The notes beneath the pieces were generated by a model that was not told where the DNA came from, did not search any database, and was given only the letters and a program-made list of their open reading frames with translations. A stretch of DNA of 64,000 nucleotides from Phenylobacterium sp. (lineage in GTDB: Bacteria; Pseudomonadota; Alphaproteobacteria; Caulobacterales; Caulobacteraceae). The position numbers were made by a program, and so were the translations under genes. The stretch lies in assembly GCF_004297125.1 (NCBI RefSeq), contig NZ_SCVD01000007.1:1-64000 (forward strand), in the 5' to 3' direction. This document shows, piece by piece, positions 1 to 9,218 of this stretch (within the stretch, counting starts at the first letter, position 1; every line of letters starts with the position of its first letter).

Positions 1-33
1 CCTCTCCCCCCGCACTGCGTGTCGGGGGAGAGG
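1..33. repeat. Perfect GC-rich hairpin downstream of the enoyl-CoA hydratase gene
   Basis: CCTCTCCCCC at 1-10 pairs perfectly with GGGGGAGAGG at 24-33 around a 13-base loop. It lies a few bases past the stop codon of the minus-strand enoyl-CoA hydratase gene. It has no U-tract, so it may be a 3'-end stabiliser or a dispersed palindromic repeat rather than a classical terminator. A related CCTCTCCCC/GGGGAGAGG element occurs between cmk and aroA near 40.27 kb, which favours a dispersed repeat family. Confidence 0.6.
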
Positions 34-37
34 AGGC

Positions 38-817
38 TCAGCGGCCCTTGAAGTCCGGCTTCCGCTTGTCGACGAAGGCGGCCATGCCTTCCTTCTGGTC
101 CTCGAAGGCGAACAGCGAGTGGAAGAGGCGGCGTTCGACCGCGACGCCGGTGGAGAGCGTCGTCTCGAAGGCGGCGTTCACCAGCTCCTTGTTCATCATC
201 ACCGCGAGCGGCGACTGGGCGGCGATCTTGGCCGCGGCGGCCAGCGCCTCGTCCAGCAGCTTGTCGGCCGGGACCACGCGGGAGACCAAGCCCGCGCGCT
301 CGGCCTCGGCGGCGTCCATCATCCGGGCGGTCAGCACCATGTCCATGGCCTTGGCCTTGCCCACCGCGCGCGGCAGGCGCTGGGTGCCGCCGATGCCCGG
401 CATGACGCCCAGGTTGATCTCCGGCTGGCCGAACTTGGCGGTCTCGGCGGCGATGATGAAGTCGCACAGCATGGCCAGCTCGCAGCCGCCGCCCAGCGCG
501 TAGCCCGCCACCGCGGCGATGATCGGCTTGCGGAACTGCTCCAGCCGGCGGCCCGCGGAACCGAAGAAGTCGGTGGCGAACATCTGGGCGTAGGACTTGT
601 CCGACATCTCCTTGATGTCGGCCCCGGCGGCGAAGGCCTTCTCGGAGCCGGTCAGCACCACGCACTTCACGGCCTCGTCGGCCTCGGCGGCGTCCAGGGC
701 GGCCGAAAGCTCACCGAGAAGCTGGCTGTTCAGCGCGTTCAGCGCCTGCGGCCGGTTCAGGCGGATCAGGGTCACGCCAGCGCTGGGCGTCTCGACGATA
801 AGGGTCTCGTAGCTCAT
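38..817 (-). CDS. Enoyl-CoA hydratase/isomerase (crotonase family)
   Basis: This 259-residue crotonase-fold protein hydrates trans-2-enoyl-CoA in cytosolic beta-oxidation. The protein begins [11 protein letters not shown]; the ATG is at 817 with a GAGCGCC-type region upstream. The CoA oxyanion-hole segment [15 protein letters not shown] and the second catalytic-glutamate segment [15 protein letters not shown] are both present, as expected for a true hydratase. The C-terminal [17 protein letters not shown] is typical of the short-chain enoyl-CoA hydratase group. Length and motifs are full and normal. The substrate chain length cannot be read from the sequence. It is the last gene of a minus-strand run behind mutM and the TraB-like gene. 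Confidence 0.93.
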   Translation of the reverse strand: MSYETLIVETPSAGVTLIRLNRPQALNALNSQLLGELSAALDAAEADEAVKCVVLTGSEKAFAAGADIKEMSDKSYAQMFATDFFGSAGRRLEQFRKPIIAAVAGYALGGGCELAMLCDFIIAAETAKFGQPEINLGVMPGIGGTQRLPRAVGKAKAMDMVLTARMMDAAEAERAGLVSRVVPADKLLDEALAAAAKIAAQSPLAVMMNKELVNAAFETTLSTGVAVERRLFHSLFAFEDQKEGMAAFVDKRKPDFKGR

Positions 818-843
818 GGGGCGCTCCTCGTTCGAAGGGCGAC

Positions 844-1701
844 TTACGGCCCCGAGACCGAATAGCCAAGCGCCCGGAGGCGCGAGGGTAACCCATCGGA
901 ACCCACCAGATGGCCGACGCCGACCACGACGACGGTGCGCCCCCTGCCCTTCAGGCGGGAGTCCAGCTCGACGGTCCAGCGGGCGTTGCGTTCGGTGACC
1001 AGGCGGCCGAACAGGGCAGGCGAGGCCTTGCGCATCGGCTCCAGGGCCTCGCGGTCCAGGGCTGCAGCGTCGCCGGCCAGCCAGGCGCGGATGAGCTTGT
1101 TGTAGCCGTCCGGGTCCTCCTGCAGTTCGCGGACGGTCTGGTTCAGCGAGGCGATCTGTTCGGCTTGCGGCGTCTTGTCGAAGAGGTCGAGCTGCTCGGC
1201 CGGGGTCTCCAGCGCCTGGCGGCGGACTGTGGCCGGCGCCGTCGTCTCCACCGTCTTCTCGACGCCGTGCTCGGTGTCGGCGCCCGCGGCGCGATAGGCG
1301 GCGCCGGCCAGGGCCACCTCGGCCAGCCACGGTTCCAGCCGGTCCAGGGTGCTCTTGTCCAGGCCCAGGCCCTCGGCGGCGCGGATCAGGAGCTCGGCGT
1401 CGCGGGGCGTCAGCAGGGTGAACAGCGACTGCCCGACCGGCAGGATGCCGGTGGTGGCGGCCAGGCGGGCGATCTCCTGCTCGGCGGCGGGCCCGGCCGG
1501 CAGTTCGAACCACAGATCGTCGGCGCGCTTCAGCCCCGCGTCCAGCGCCGCCGGGCGCCAGGCGAGCCCGGGCGGCAGGACGTGGATGGAGCCGAACAGC
1601 AGCATCTCCGAATCCGCGTCCTTCACCACCCAGACGGGCGGGTCGGCGTGAGCGGGCGCGGCGACGAGGAGGAGAACCGCGAGGGCGGCGAGAAAACGCA
1701 T
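844..1701 (-). CDS. TraB/GumN family protein, probably periplasmic
   Basis: A 285-residue protein that starts with a typical signal peptide ([19 protein letters not shown]). It continues with the TraB/GumN signature [20 protein letters not shown] and ends with the family's [20 protein letters not shown] motif. The conserved GSIH and GxxH histidines are present. TraB/GumN proteins are thought to be exported metalloproteins or proteases, but the role of this one is unknown. Its ATG shares one base with the stop codon of mutM (TGATG), so it is translationally coupled to it. Confidence 0.82.
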   Translation of the reverse strand: MRFLAALAVLLLVAAPAHADPPVWVVKDADSEMLLFGSIHVLPPGLAWRPAALDAGLKRADDLWFELPAGPAAEQEIARLAATTGILPVGQSLFTLLTPRDAELLIRAAEGLGLDKSTLDRLEPWLAEVALAGAAYRAAGADTEHGVEKTVETTAPATVRRQALETPAEQLDLFDKTPQAEQIASLNQTVRELQEDPDGYNKLIRAWLAGDAAALDREALEPMRKASPALFGRLVTERNARWTVELDSRLKGRGRTVVVVGVGHLVGSDGLPSRLRALGYSVSGP

Positions 1702-2564
1702 CACGTCTGGCACACCGGGCAGAAGAAGGTGGAACGGCCGGCCTGGACCTCGCGGTCGATGATTCCCGGGCAACCCGCGTTGCAGCAGGGCTGACCCTCG
1801 CGGTCGTAGGTGCGGAAACGGTGCTGGAAATAACCCAGCGCCCCGTCCGTCTGGGCGAAATCGCGCAGGGTCGAGCCGCCGGCGGCGATCGCCTCCTGCA
1901 GGACGGCCTTGATCTCGGGGACCAGCTTGGCCAGCCGTGGGCCGGAAACCTTGCCCGCGGGCTTGAAAGGCGAGATGCGGGCCCGGTTCAGGGCCTCGCA
2001 CACATAAATGTTGCCGAGCCCGGCCACGATGCGCTGGTCCAGCAGCAGGGTCTTGGGGCCCTGCTTGCGGCCGGCGAAGGCCGCCTTGAGGTGCGCGGCG
2101 TCGAAGGCGTCGGACAACGGCTCCGGCCCCAGGCCTGCAAACCAGGGGTGCAGGTAGAGGGTCGCGGTGTTGACCAGGGCCATGTAGCCGAACCGGCGAG
2201 GGTCGTAGTAGGTCACCCTCGTTCCGTCCTCCGTCTCGAAGACGATGTGGGCGTGCTTGGGGTCGGGATCGGGGGCATAGTGGAAGTGGCCCGGCCGCGC
2301 CTCGCCTTCAGCGTGGGCGATCTCGAAGCGGCCGCTCATGCCCAGGTGCATGACCAGGGTGTCCTCGCGGTCCAGGCGGGCCAGCAGGTACTTCGCACGC
2401 CGTTCCAGCTTCACGATCGTGGCGCCGGTCAGGAACTGGACGAAGTTCTCCGGCAGCGGAAACCGCAGGTCGGGCCGCCGCGCCTCCACGCGGGCCAGCC
2501 GCCGACCCTCCAGCACGGGCGCCAGGCCGCCCCGCACCGTCTCGACTTCGGGCAACTCAGGCAT
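1701..2564 (-). CDS. mutM: Formamidopyrimidine-DNA glycosylase
   Basis: Base-excision-repair glycosylase/AP lyase that removes 8-oxoguanine and formamidopyrimidines. The protein begins [14 protein letters not shown], so after Met removal Pro2 is the Schiff-base nucleophile and Glu3 the catalytic acid. The middle has the helix-two-turn-helix segment [20 protein letters not shown]. The C-terminus is a zinc finger (CCNAGC ... STFFCPVCQ). At 287 residues it is full length. The next gene on the strand overlaps its stop codon. It is divergent from ubiE with about 60 bases between the start codons, a common alphaproteobacterial arrangement. Confidence 0.96.
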   Translation of the reverse strand: MPELPEVETVRGGLAPVLEGRRLARVEARRPDLRFPLPENFVQFLTGATIVKLERRAKYLLARLDREDTLVMHLGMSGRFEIAHAEGEARPGHFHYAPDPDPKHAHIVFETEDGTRVTYYDPRRFGYMALVNTATLYLHPWFAGLGPEPLSDAFDAAHLKAAFAGRKQGPKTLLLDQRIVAGLGNIYVCEALNRARISPFKPAGKVSGPRLAKLVPEIKAVLQEAIAAGGSTLRDFAQTDGALGYFQHRFRTYDREGQPCCNAGCPGIIDREVQAGRSTFFCPVCQT

Positions 2565-2625
2565 GACGCTTCGCTTGGCACGCCCGCGCTGGCGCGCCAA
2601 GGCCCCACCCGCTAAAGACGCGGCC

Positions 2626-3384
2626 ATGACGGGACCTTCCGCCACCTTTGGCTTCCGCGACGTCGACGCTTCCGAGAAGGCCGGCCTCGTCCGCGGCGTG
2701 TTCGACCGCGTCGCCAGGCGCTACGACCTGATGAACGACCTGATGAGCGTGGGCGTCCACCGGCTCTGGAAGGACGCCGTCGCCGCGCGCCTCAATCCGC
2801 AGCCCGGCGAGACCATCGTCGACTGTGCGGGCGGCACCGGCGACATGGCCCGGCGCTTCGCGAAGATGGCCCGCCGGGCCCAGGAACGCCGGGGCGGCGA
2901 GGACGCGAAGATCTTCGTGGTCGACTACAACGCCGAGATGATCATGGCCGGGCGCGAGAAGGGCTCGGCGCCCGAGATGGCCTGGGCCGTCGGCGACGCC
3001 CAGGCCTTGCCGCTGCCGGACGGGTCGGCCGACGCCTATGTGATCAGCTTCGGCATCCGCAACGTGACGGACATCCCCGCGGCGCTGCGCGAGGCGCGGC
3101 GCGTACTGAAGCCGGGCGGCCGGTTCCTGTGCCTGGAGTTCTCGCGGCCGGTGACCGAGGCCCTGCGCGCCGCCTACGACGCCTATTCCTTCCGGGTGAT
3201 CCCGGAAATCGGGGCGCGGGTGGCCAACGACCGGGAGAGCTACCAGTACCTGGTCGAGAGCATCCGTCGCTTCCCCGACCAGAAGGCCTTCGGCGCCATG
3301 ATCGGCGAGGCCGGCTTCAGCCAAGTGGGCTGGACCAATTTCTCCGGCGGCGTGGCGGCCATGCACACCGGGCGGGCGATCTAG
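2626..3384 (+). CDS. ubiE: Demethylmenaquinone/demethylubiquinone C-methyltransferase
   Basis: SAM-dependent C-methyltransferase of ubiquinone (and menaquinone) synthesis. The SAM-binding motif I is [13 protein letters not shown]. Family blocks [26 protein letters not shown] and CLEFSRP are all present, and the C-terminus ends [12 protein letters not shown] as in other UbiE proteins. Length is 252 residues. A charged insert ([13 protein letters not shown]) follows motif I. The ATG at 2626 is the only start that gives the family N-terminus. ubiB follows after 6 bases, so the two form an operon. Confidence 0.96.
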   Translation: MTGPSATFGFRDVDASEKAGLVRGVFDRVARRYDLMNDLMSVGVHRLWKDAVAARLNPQPGETIVDCAGGTGDMARRFAKMARRAQERRGGEDAKIFVVDYNAEMIMAGREKGSAPEMAWAVGDAQALPLPDGSADAYVISFGIRNVTDIPAALREARRVLKPGGRFLCLEFSRPVTEALRAAYDAYSFRVIPEIGARVANDRESYQYLVESIRRFPDQKAFGAMIGEAGFSQVGWTNFSGGVAAMHTGRAI

Positions 3385-3390
3385 GCGCTC

Positions 3391-4881
3391 ATGGCCTCGC
3401 TGGGCGCCTATCTGCGGCTGTTCGGGGCCGGATGGACGCTGGTCCGCAACGACGCCCTGCTGCCGCGAGAGCTGGACGCCTTCTATTCGCCAGCGGTGCG
3501 GCTCGGCGCGAATACGCTGCGGATCTTCGCGAGCCGCCGGACCGGGCGGCCGGGCGAACGCCTGGCGCGGTCGCTGGAGGGCCTCGGGCCCGTGGCGATC
3601 AAGCTGGGCCAGCTGCTGTCGACACGGGGGGACATCTTCGGCCGCCAGTTCGCCGAGGACCTTGGCCATCTGAAGGATCGGCTGCCGGCCTTCCCGATGG
3701 CCCAGGCGCGGGCGATCATCGAGCAGGAGCTCGGCCGGCCGGTGGAGGCGGTGTTCGCCGCCCTGGGCGAACCGGTGGCCGCCGCGTCGCTGGCGCAGGC
3801 GCACGAGGCCACCCTGATGGACGGCCGGCGTGTGGCGGTGAAGGTCCTGCGGCCGGGCATCGAGCGGCGGGTGGCCGCGGACTCCGCGGTCCTGGCCCTG
3901 GCCGCGCGGCTGATCCAGCGCTGGGCGGCGCCGATCCGCCGGCTGGAGCCGGTGAAGTTCGCCGACACCGTGATCCGCGCGACCGAGCTGGAGCTGGACC
4001 TGCGGCTGGAGGCCGCCGGCGCCGACGAGCTGGCCGAGGTGATGGCCAAGGACGGCTACATGTCCGCGCCCACGGTGCTGTGGGAAGGGGTCGGCAAGCG
4101 GGTGCTGACCATGGTCTGGGCCGACGGCATGGCGCTCTCGGACGAGGCGGCGCTGAACCAGCCGGGCCTGGACCGCAAGGCGCTGGCCGACAACCTCACC
4201 CGCGCCTTCCTGGCCCAGGCGCTGGACCACGGGGTGTTCCACGCCGATCTCCACGAGGGGAACCTGTTCGTGGCCGCGCCTGCCAAGCTGCAGGCGGTGG
4301 ACTTCGGGATCATGGGACGGCTGGGCGCGGTCGAACGGCGCTACCTGGCCGAGATCCTGTGGGGCTTCCTGCAGCGGGACTACCCGCGGGTGGCCCAGGT
4401 GCATTTCGACGCCGGCTATGTGCCGCAGAAGCACAGCGTCGCGGCCTTCGCCCAGGCGTTGCGGGCGGTGGGCGAACCGGTGTTCGGGCAGCGGGCCAAT
4501 GCGGTGGCCATGAGCCGGGTGCTGACCCAGCTCTTCGAGATCACCGCCCTCTACGACATGCACCTGCGGCCCGAGCTGGTGCTGCTGCAGAAGACCATGA
4601 TGACCGTCGAGGGCGTGGCCCGGCGGATCGATCCCGAGCACGACATCTGGGGCGCCTCCGAGCCGGTGGTCCGCCGCTGGATCGCCCGCGAACTCTCCCC
4701 CGTCAGCCGGGTGAAGCAGCTGGCCGGCGAGGCCGAGAGCGCCATCCGCAACATCGCCCGCCTGGCCCAGCCCGCCGTGGCGGTCGAGGTCGAACCCGCG
4801 AAAAGCAACGCCCTGCTGTGGTTCGCGCTGGGCGCGCTCGCGGCGGGCGCCGCGTTCCTGGCGGGGGCTGTGCTGGGCTAG
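3391..4881 (+). CDS. ubiB: UbiB, atypical ABC1/ADCK-family kinase of ubiquinone biosynthesis
   Basis: 496-residue member of the ABC1 kinase-like family needed for ubiquinone synthesis. The KxGQ motif appears as AIKLGQLLSTR. The alanine-rich loop that replaces the P-loop is VAAASLAQAHEA, and the kinase catalytic region contains HADLHEGN and VDFGIMG. The last 25 residues (ending AAGAAFLAGAVLG) form a C-terminal membrane segment, as in other UbiB proteins. It lies directly after ubiE, matching their shared pathway. Confidence 0.94.
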   Translation: MASLGAYLRLFGAGWTLVRNDALLPRELDAFYSPAVRLGANTLRIFASRRTGRPGERLARSLEGLGPVAIKLGQLLSTRGDIFGRQFAEDLGHLKDRLPAFPMAQARAIIEQELGRPVEAVFAALGEPVAAASLAQAHEATLMDGRRVAVKVLRPGIERRVAADSAVLALAARLIQRWAAPIRRLEPVKFADTVIRATELELDLRLEAAGADELAEVMAKDGYMSAPTVLWEGVGKRVLTMVWADGMALSDEAALNQPGLDRKALADNLTRAFLAQALDHGVFHADLHEGNLFVAAPAKLQAVDFGIMGRLGAVERRYLAEILWGFLQRDYPRVAQVHFDAGYVPQKHSVAAFAQALRAVGEPVFGQRANAVAMSRVLTQLFEITALYDMHLRPELVLLQKTMMTVEGVARRIDPEHDIWGASEPVVRRWIARELSPVSRVKQLAGEAESAIRNIARLAQPAVAVEVEPAKSNALLWFALGALAAGAAFLAGAVLG

Positions 4882-4911
4882 TCTCCCCTTCCCGCTTGGC
4901 GGGACCGGAAG

Positions 4912-5463
4912 TTACGCCTCGTCGTCGCTGTTGCGCCGCGACGCCTGGCGGCGGGCCTCACGGGCCTTCTGTTCCTCCCAGTAGGCCATGCCTTCGTCGG
5001 GCTTGAACATGGTGCGGGGCGCGCCCGCCTTGCTGGCGACGGCGAAGATATTGCCCTTGGGGTCGTAGAAGAGCCTGTCGCCGTTGTTGCGGGTCATCGT
5101 CAGGGTGCCCTTGGGCGGGTTCGAGACGAAGCCGTGCGCCTTCTGGACGAACTCGTCGACGCTGTCCGCGCCGAACGTGCGGCCGTTGCGGTCGAAGGCG
5201 CGCTGGGCGTTCTGCTGGGCGGAAAACTTGCGGCTGGCGGACCACATCGGCTTGCCGTCCACCTCTGGCACGGGGTCCCGGCGATGGTCCTCGCGGGGCG
5301 CATTGTCCGAGCGGAAACCGGCGTCGGACGACGCGTCGTCGGCGCTCGTCGCCATCTGGGTCCCGGCGGACTGCTTCCGGGCCACGGCCGAGGGGCCGTT
5401 GTCGCAGGCGCTCAGCGTCAAGGCGGCGGCCGCGGCCAGCAGCCAAATCCTCGTTCCAGCCAC
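4912..5463 (-). CDS. Putative lipoprotein of unknown function
   Basis: From a GTG at 5463, preceded by GGAG eight bases upstream, the protein starts VAGTRIWLLAAAAALTLSAC. This is a lipoprotein signal peptide with lipobox LSAC. A TTG at 5496 would add 11 residues and spoil the signal. The rest is polar and charged. It includes a conserved-looking block near the C-terminus (TMTRNNGDRLFYDPKGNIFAVAS) and a basic/acidic tail ending SDDEA. No family was recognised. It is convergent with ubiB and divergent from coaBC. Confidence 0.7.
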   Translation of the reverse strand: MAGTRIWLLAAAAALTLSACDNGPSAVARKQSAGTQMATSADDASSDAGFRSDNAPREDHRRDPVPEVDGKPMWSASRKFSAQQNAQRAFDRNGRTFGADSVDEFVQKAHGFVSNPPKGTLTMTRNNGDRLFYDPKGNIFAVASKAGAPRTMFKPDEGMAYWEEQKAREARRQASRRNSDDEA

Positions 5464-5558
5464 GTGTCGTCTCCAACTAAGGTCAAGCTGGAACAAAGAA
5501 TGAACACAACCTGCGGCGTTTGTCGAGTCCTTCCGGATGACCTACATCGGAGCCCTCT

Positions 5559-6767
5559 TTGACGGGGTGTCTGGCCTTGGCCGAGCAGCGGGTTCTCCTC
5601 ATCGTCGGCGGCGGCATCGCAGCCTACAAGGCCCTGGAGCTCACGCGGCTCCTGCGCAAGGCGGGCGTCGGCGTGCGGCCGATCCTCACCCGGGCCGGCG
5701 CCGAGTTCGTGACGCCGCTCAGCCTCGCGGCCCTGGCCGAGGACAAGGTCTATTCCGAGCTGTTCAGCCTCACCGACGAGGCCGAGATGGGCCATATCGA
5801 GCTCAGCCGCTCGGCCGACCTCGTGGTGGTGGCGCCGGCCACGGCGGACCTGATGGCCAAGGCGGCGAACGGCCTGGCGGGCGACCTGGCGTCAACGACC
5901 CTGCTGGCGACCGACAAGCCAGTGCTGATGGCGCCGGCCATGAACGTGCGGATGTGGGAGCACGCCGCGACGCGGCGCAACTTCGAGCGCCTGAAGGCCG
6001 ACGGCGTGCTGTTCGTGGGCCCCGACGAGGGCGCCATGGCCTGTGGCGAGTACGGTCCCGGCCGGATGGCCGAGCCGGCGGCGATCTTCGAGGCGATCCG
6101 CACGGCGCTGAGCGGCGCGGCGGCGCGGCCGCTCACCGGCAGGCGCGCCATCGTCACAGCGGGACCGACCGCAGAGCCGCTGGATCCGGTCCGGCTGATC
6201 ACCAACCGCTCGTCGGGCAAGCAGGGCTATGCGATCGCCAGCGCGCTGGCGGCCCTGGGCGCCGAGGTCACCCTGGTCAGCGGCCCGACCGCCCTCACCG
6301 CCCCGGCCGGCGTCAACCGCGTCGACGTGGAGACCGCGCGCGACATGCTGGCGGCCTGCGAGGCGGCGCTGCCGGCCGACATCGCCGTCTGCGTGGCGGC
6401 GGTGGCCGACTGGCGGCCGGAGTTCCAGGGGACCAGCAAGATCAAGAAGGGCGACGCCGGCCCACCGGCCATCGCCCTGGTGGAGAACCCCGACATCCTG
6501 GCGACCCTGTCGAAGGGCAAGGAGCGTCCGAGGCTGGTGGTCGGGTTCGCCGCCGAGACCGACGACGTCGAGGCCCACGCCAGCGCCAAGCTGGCCCGCA
6601 AGGGCTGCGACTGGATCGTCGCCAACGACGTCAGCATCGAAGGCGTCATGGGCGGCGACCAGAACGCCGTCGCCATAGTCTCCAAGGGGGGAATCGAGCG
6701 ATGGGACCGCATGGCCAAGGGTGAGGTCGCCCGCCGGCTGGCCGCCCGCATCGCTGAGGAATTCTGA
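5559..6767 (+). CDS. coaBC: Bifunctional phosphopantothenoylcysteine decarboxylase/phosphopantothenate-cysteine ligase
   Basis: Makes 4'-phosphopantetheine from phosphopantothenate in coenzyme A synthesis. The N-terminal flavin-dependent CoaC half has GGGIAAYKALELTRLL, the PAMNVRMW substrate clamp and the ACGEYGPGRMAEP motif. The CoaB half starts near AIVTAGPTAEPLDPVR and includes the KIKKG lysines and the dimer motif NDVS. A TTG at 5559 has GGAG six bases upstream; a second TTG at 5577 (giving LAEQRVLL) is possible. dut follows immediately. Confidence 0.93.
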   Translation: MTGCLALAEQRVLLIVGGGIAAYKALELTRLLRKAGVGVRPILTRAGAEFVTPLSLAALAEDKVYSELFSLTDEAEMGHIELSRSADLVVVAPATADLMAKAANGLAGDLASTTLLATDKPVLMAPAMNVRMWEHAATRRNFERLKADGVLFVGPDEGAMACGEYGPGRMAEPAAIFEAIRTALSGAAARPLTGRRAIVTAGPTAEPLDPVRLITNRSSGKQGYAIASALAALGAEVTLVSGPTALTAPAGVNRVDVETARDMLAACEAALPADIAVCVAAVADWRPEFQGTSKIKKGDAGPPAIALVENPDILATLSKGKERPRLVVGFAAETDDVEAHASAKLARKGCDWIVANDVSIEGVMGGDQNAVAIVSKGGIERWDRMAKGEVARRLAARIAEEF

Positions 6768-7223
6768 GTGTCCCCGACCGTCCCGATCACCCGCCTGCCG
6801 CACGGCCAGGACATCCCGCTCCCCGCCTACGAAACGGCCCAGGCGGCGGGGATGGACCTGCGCGCCGCGGTGCCAGAGGACGAGCCGCTGGTGCTGCATC
6901 CGGGCGACCGTTTCGCGGTGCCGACCGGCCTGGCCTTCGCCTTGCCACCGGGTTTCGAGGGGCAAGTGCGGCCCCGCTCGGGGCTGGCGTTCAAGAACGG
7001 GATCACCTGCCTGAACAGCCCCGGCACCGTCGACGCCGACTACCGCGGCGAGGTGAAGGTGATCCTGATCAACCACGGCCCGGAGGCCTTCACGATCCGC
7101 CGCGGCGACCGCATCGCCCAGCTGGTGATCGCCCCCGTGGTGCAGGCGACGTGGGCCGAGGTCGACAGCCTGGACGAGACCGTCCGCGGCGCCGGCGGCT
7201 TCGGATCGACCGGGGCCGCATAG
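6768..7223 (+). CDS. dut: Deoxyuridine 5'-triphosphate nucleotidohydrolase (dUTPase)
   Basis: Trimeric dUTPase that hydrolyses dUTP to dUMP and keeps uracil out of DNA. All five motifs are visible: [17 protein letters not shown], the uracil/sugar-binding [13 protein letters not shown] with catalytic Asp, [11 protein letters not shown] and the C-terminal GAGGFGSTG. It has 151 residues. The GTG start follows the coaBC stop with no gap (TGAGTG), which indicates translational coupling. coaBC-dut adjacency is common in proteobacteria. Confidence 0.95.
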   Translation: MSPTVPITRLPHGQDIPLPAYETAQAAGMDLRAAVPEDEPLVLHPGDRFAVPTGLAFALPPGFEGQVRPRSGLAFKNGITCLNSPGTVDADYRGEVKVILINHGPEAFTIRRGDRIAQLVIAPVVQATWAEVDSLDETVRGAGGFGSTGAA

Positions 7224-7263
7224 CCCACGGAACGCGCGGCGCCGCAGGGTGTTCTCACCCGGC

Positions 7264-8061
7264 GTGCGGATAGCCACCTACAATGTGAACGGTGTGAACG
7301 GGCGGCTTCAGGGCCTCCTCGCCTGGCTGGCCGAGACGCGGCCGGACATCGTCTGCCTGCAGGAGTTGAAGGCGCCGGCGGAGAAATTCCCCGAAGGCGC
7401 CCTGCGGCGCGCCGGCTACGGCTCGGTCTGGCATGGCGAGAGCCGGTGGAACGGCGTGGCGATCCTGGCCCGGGATTGCGACCCCATCCAGACTCGCCGC
7501 GGCCTGCCCGGCGACCGGGCCGACGTCCAGAGCCGCTATGTGGAGGCGGCGGTGAACGGCGTGATTGTGGCCTCGCTCTACGCCCCGAACGGCAACCCAC
7601 AGCCGGGGCCGAAGTTCGAGTTCAAGCTCAGGTGGCTGGAACGGCTGCACGCACACGCGGCCGGCCTGTTGGCCAGCGGCCATCCGGTGGCGCTGGCCGG
7701 CGACTTCAACATCATCCCCGAGCCGCGGGACGTCTATGCGCCCGAGCGGTGGCTGGACGACGCCCTGTTCCACCCGAAGGTCCGCGAGGCCTATGCGCGG
7801 CTGTTGGAACAGGGCTGGACCGACGCGCTGCGGGCGCGGTTCCCGGACGAGACGGTCTACACCTTCTGGAAGTACTGGCGCGGCGCCCTGGAACGCGACG
7901 CCGGTCTACGCATCGACCATCTCCTGCTCAGCCCGGACCTCGCGCCCCGCCTGAAGGACGCCGGGGTCGATCGGGCCTTCCGGGCGCGGGAGGGGGCCAG
8001 CGACCACGCGGCGGTGTGGATCGAGCTGGCGGACCAGCGGGCGAAGCGGGCTCCGGGATAG
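7264..8061 (+). CDS. xth: Exodeoxyribonuclease III / AP endonuclease (EEP family)
   Basis: Mg-dependent endonuclease/exonuclease/phosphatase-fold repair enzyme acting at abasic sites. It begins RIATYNVNGVNGRLQGLLAWL, with the catalytic glutamate in CLQELKAP. Other motifs are SLYAPNGNP, the GDFNIIPEPRDVY aspartate/asparagine pair and the C-terminal SDHAAVW histidine. The GTG at 7264 gives the usual family N-terminus. A GTG at 7249 would add five residues. It lies 40 bases after dut in the same direction. Confidence 0.9.
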   Translation: MRIATYNVNGVNGRLQGLLAWLAETRPDIVCLQELKAPAEKFPEGALRRAGYGSVWHGESRWNGVAILARDCDPIQTRRGLPGDRADVQSRYVEAAVNGVIVASLYAPNGNPQPGPKFEFKLRWLERLHAHAAGLLASGHPVALAGDFNIIPEPRDVYAPERWLDDALFHPKVREAYARLLEQGWTDALRARFPDETVYTFWKYWRGALERDAGLRIDHLLLSPDLAPRLKDAGVDRAFRAREGASDHAAVWIELADQRAKRAPG

Positions 8062-8094
8062 CAGCGCCGATCCTGCATTGCATTATTACTAGTG

Positions 8095-8122
8095 TTGAAT
8101 ATATCTTAGTTCGATCATACAT
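8095..8122 (+). promoter_or_regulatory. Possible sigma-70-type promoter of the methyltransferase gene
   Basis: An AT-rich island in otherwise GC-rich DNA contains TTGAAT, a 16-base spacer and ATACAT, about 65 bases before the downstream ATG. This is the only good match in the 126-base gap. It is based on consensus similarity only. Confidence 0.35.
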
Positions 8123-8187
8123 GACGCTCAAGCTGGGGGATCGGTATTCGCGCGACGAGCATCGCCGCGCTTCCCCAGGGAGCTTCC

Positions 8188-9210
8188 ATGCCCACCTTGT
8201 CTCCTGCCGTGAACGGCGCCCGCGATCCCCGGCATGACCTGCCCGCTTGGGCCGCCGCCGCCTTTCCGGGCGGTCTGGCTCAGGAAGGCGGCAACGTCTG
8301 GGCGCCGCACGACTATTCCTGGGACATGGGCGAAGAAGCCCGCATCAATCAGTCCGCGTCGAACCGGTCGGGGGGCGGCCTCGCCGTCAGCCTCCACTTC
8401 GAAGGCCTCCTGAGGGCGGCGTTGGCGCGGGCCGGGGTCGAGATGTCGATGGACGGGGTGCTGCTGGACCTTCGCAGCGGCGACGGGACGCGCTCGGTGG
8501 TTCCCTGGCTCAGCCTCCTGCCGCGCGTGCATATCGTGGCCACCGACCCCTCGAGCCTGCTGCTGGCCGCGGCGGTGGGGCGCGCCCGACCGCTCGAGGC
8601 CGAGGATCGGGTGATGGGCGTCCTTGCCGAGCCGGACCGAATTCCGGTGGCGCCGGGATCGGTCGACATGGTCAGCGGTGTCGCCTGCCTGCACGAGCTT
8701 GATGACCCGGACCTCATCCTGGCCGCCGCCGCCCGGGCCTTGCGGCCCGGCGGCACGGCGATCTTCCTCGCTCCGTTCGACGGTCACGGCGTGCTGCGGC
8801 TGGCGTATGAGCGGATCTGCGCCGAGGCCCCGCTCTGGCCGGACGATCCGCTGGCCCCCGATGTCGCGCTCGCGTTGCGGGCCATCGTCGACGATATCGC
8901 CAAGCGCACCTTGCCGGACCGCCGCGACCCCACCTTCGCGCAGATGGAGCAGAAATGGCTGTTCGCGCGCGAGTCGCTGGAGACCGCCGCGCGGGGCCTT
9001 GGCTTCCGGGGGGTCGATTTCATGTCGCACAACGACCATGAGACGCTCTACCGGGACGCGGCCACGCTCCAAGTGGGCGCGCTGACGGGCAGCGCCGATG
9101 CGGCGCTTCCGAGCTGGGCCATGGACATCCTGGACGGCTTCGACCGTGCGCTTCGGCCGCCCGTGAAGCGGCTCCTGATGCTGGAAGGCACGATCGTCCT
9201 GCGGCGCTGA
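8188..9210 (+). CDS. Class I SAM-dependent methyltransferase-like protein
   Basis: 340 residues with a methyltransferase fold. A somewhat degenerate motif I (LLDLRSGDGTRSV) is followed by HIVATDPS and by a post-motif region CLHELDDPDLILAAAARALRPGG that resembles methyltransf_11 domains. An N-terminal region of about 80 residues (AAFPGGLAQEGGNVWAPHDYSWDMG) precedes the fold and was not recognised. A GGGAG ribosome-binding site lies eight bases before the ATG. The substrate is unknown. It is convergent with the amidase gene. Confidence 0.72.
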   Translation: MPTLSPAVNGARDPRHDLPAWAAAAFPGGLAQEGGNVWAPHDYSWDMGEEARINQSASNRSGGGLAVSLHFEGLLRAALARAGVEMSMDGVLLDLRSGDGTRSVVPWLSLLPRVHIVATDPSSLLLAAAVGRARPLEAEDRVMGVLAEPDRIPVAPGSVDMVSGVACLHELDDPDLILAAAARALRPGGTAIFLAPFDGHGVLRLAYERICAEAPLWPDDPLAPDVALALRAIVDDIAKRTLPDRRDPTFAQMEQKWLFARESLETAARGLGFRGVDFMSHNDHETLYRDAATLQVGALTGSADAALPSWAMDILDGFDRALRPPVKRLLMLEGTIVLRR

Positions 9211-9218
9211 GGCCGTTC

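Noticed and set aside
2557..4641. Very long open frame on the minus strand opposite ubiE-ubiB
   Set aside because: It is His/Gln/Arg-rich with no family resemblance and lies antisense to two well-supported genes; a GC-bias artefact.
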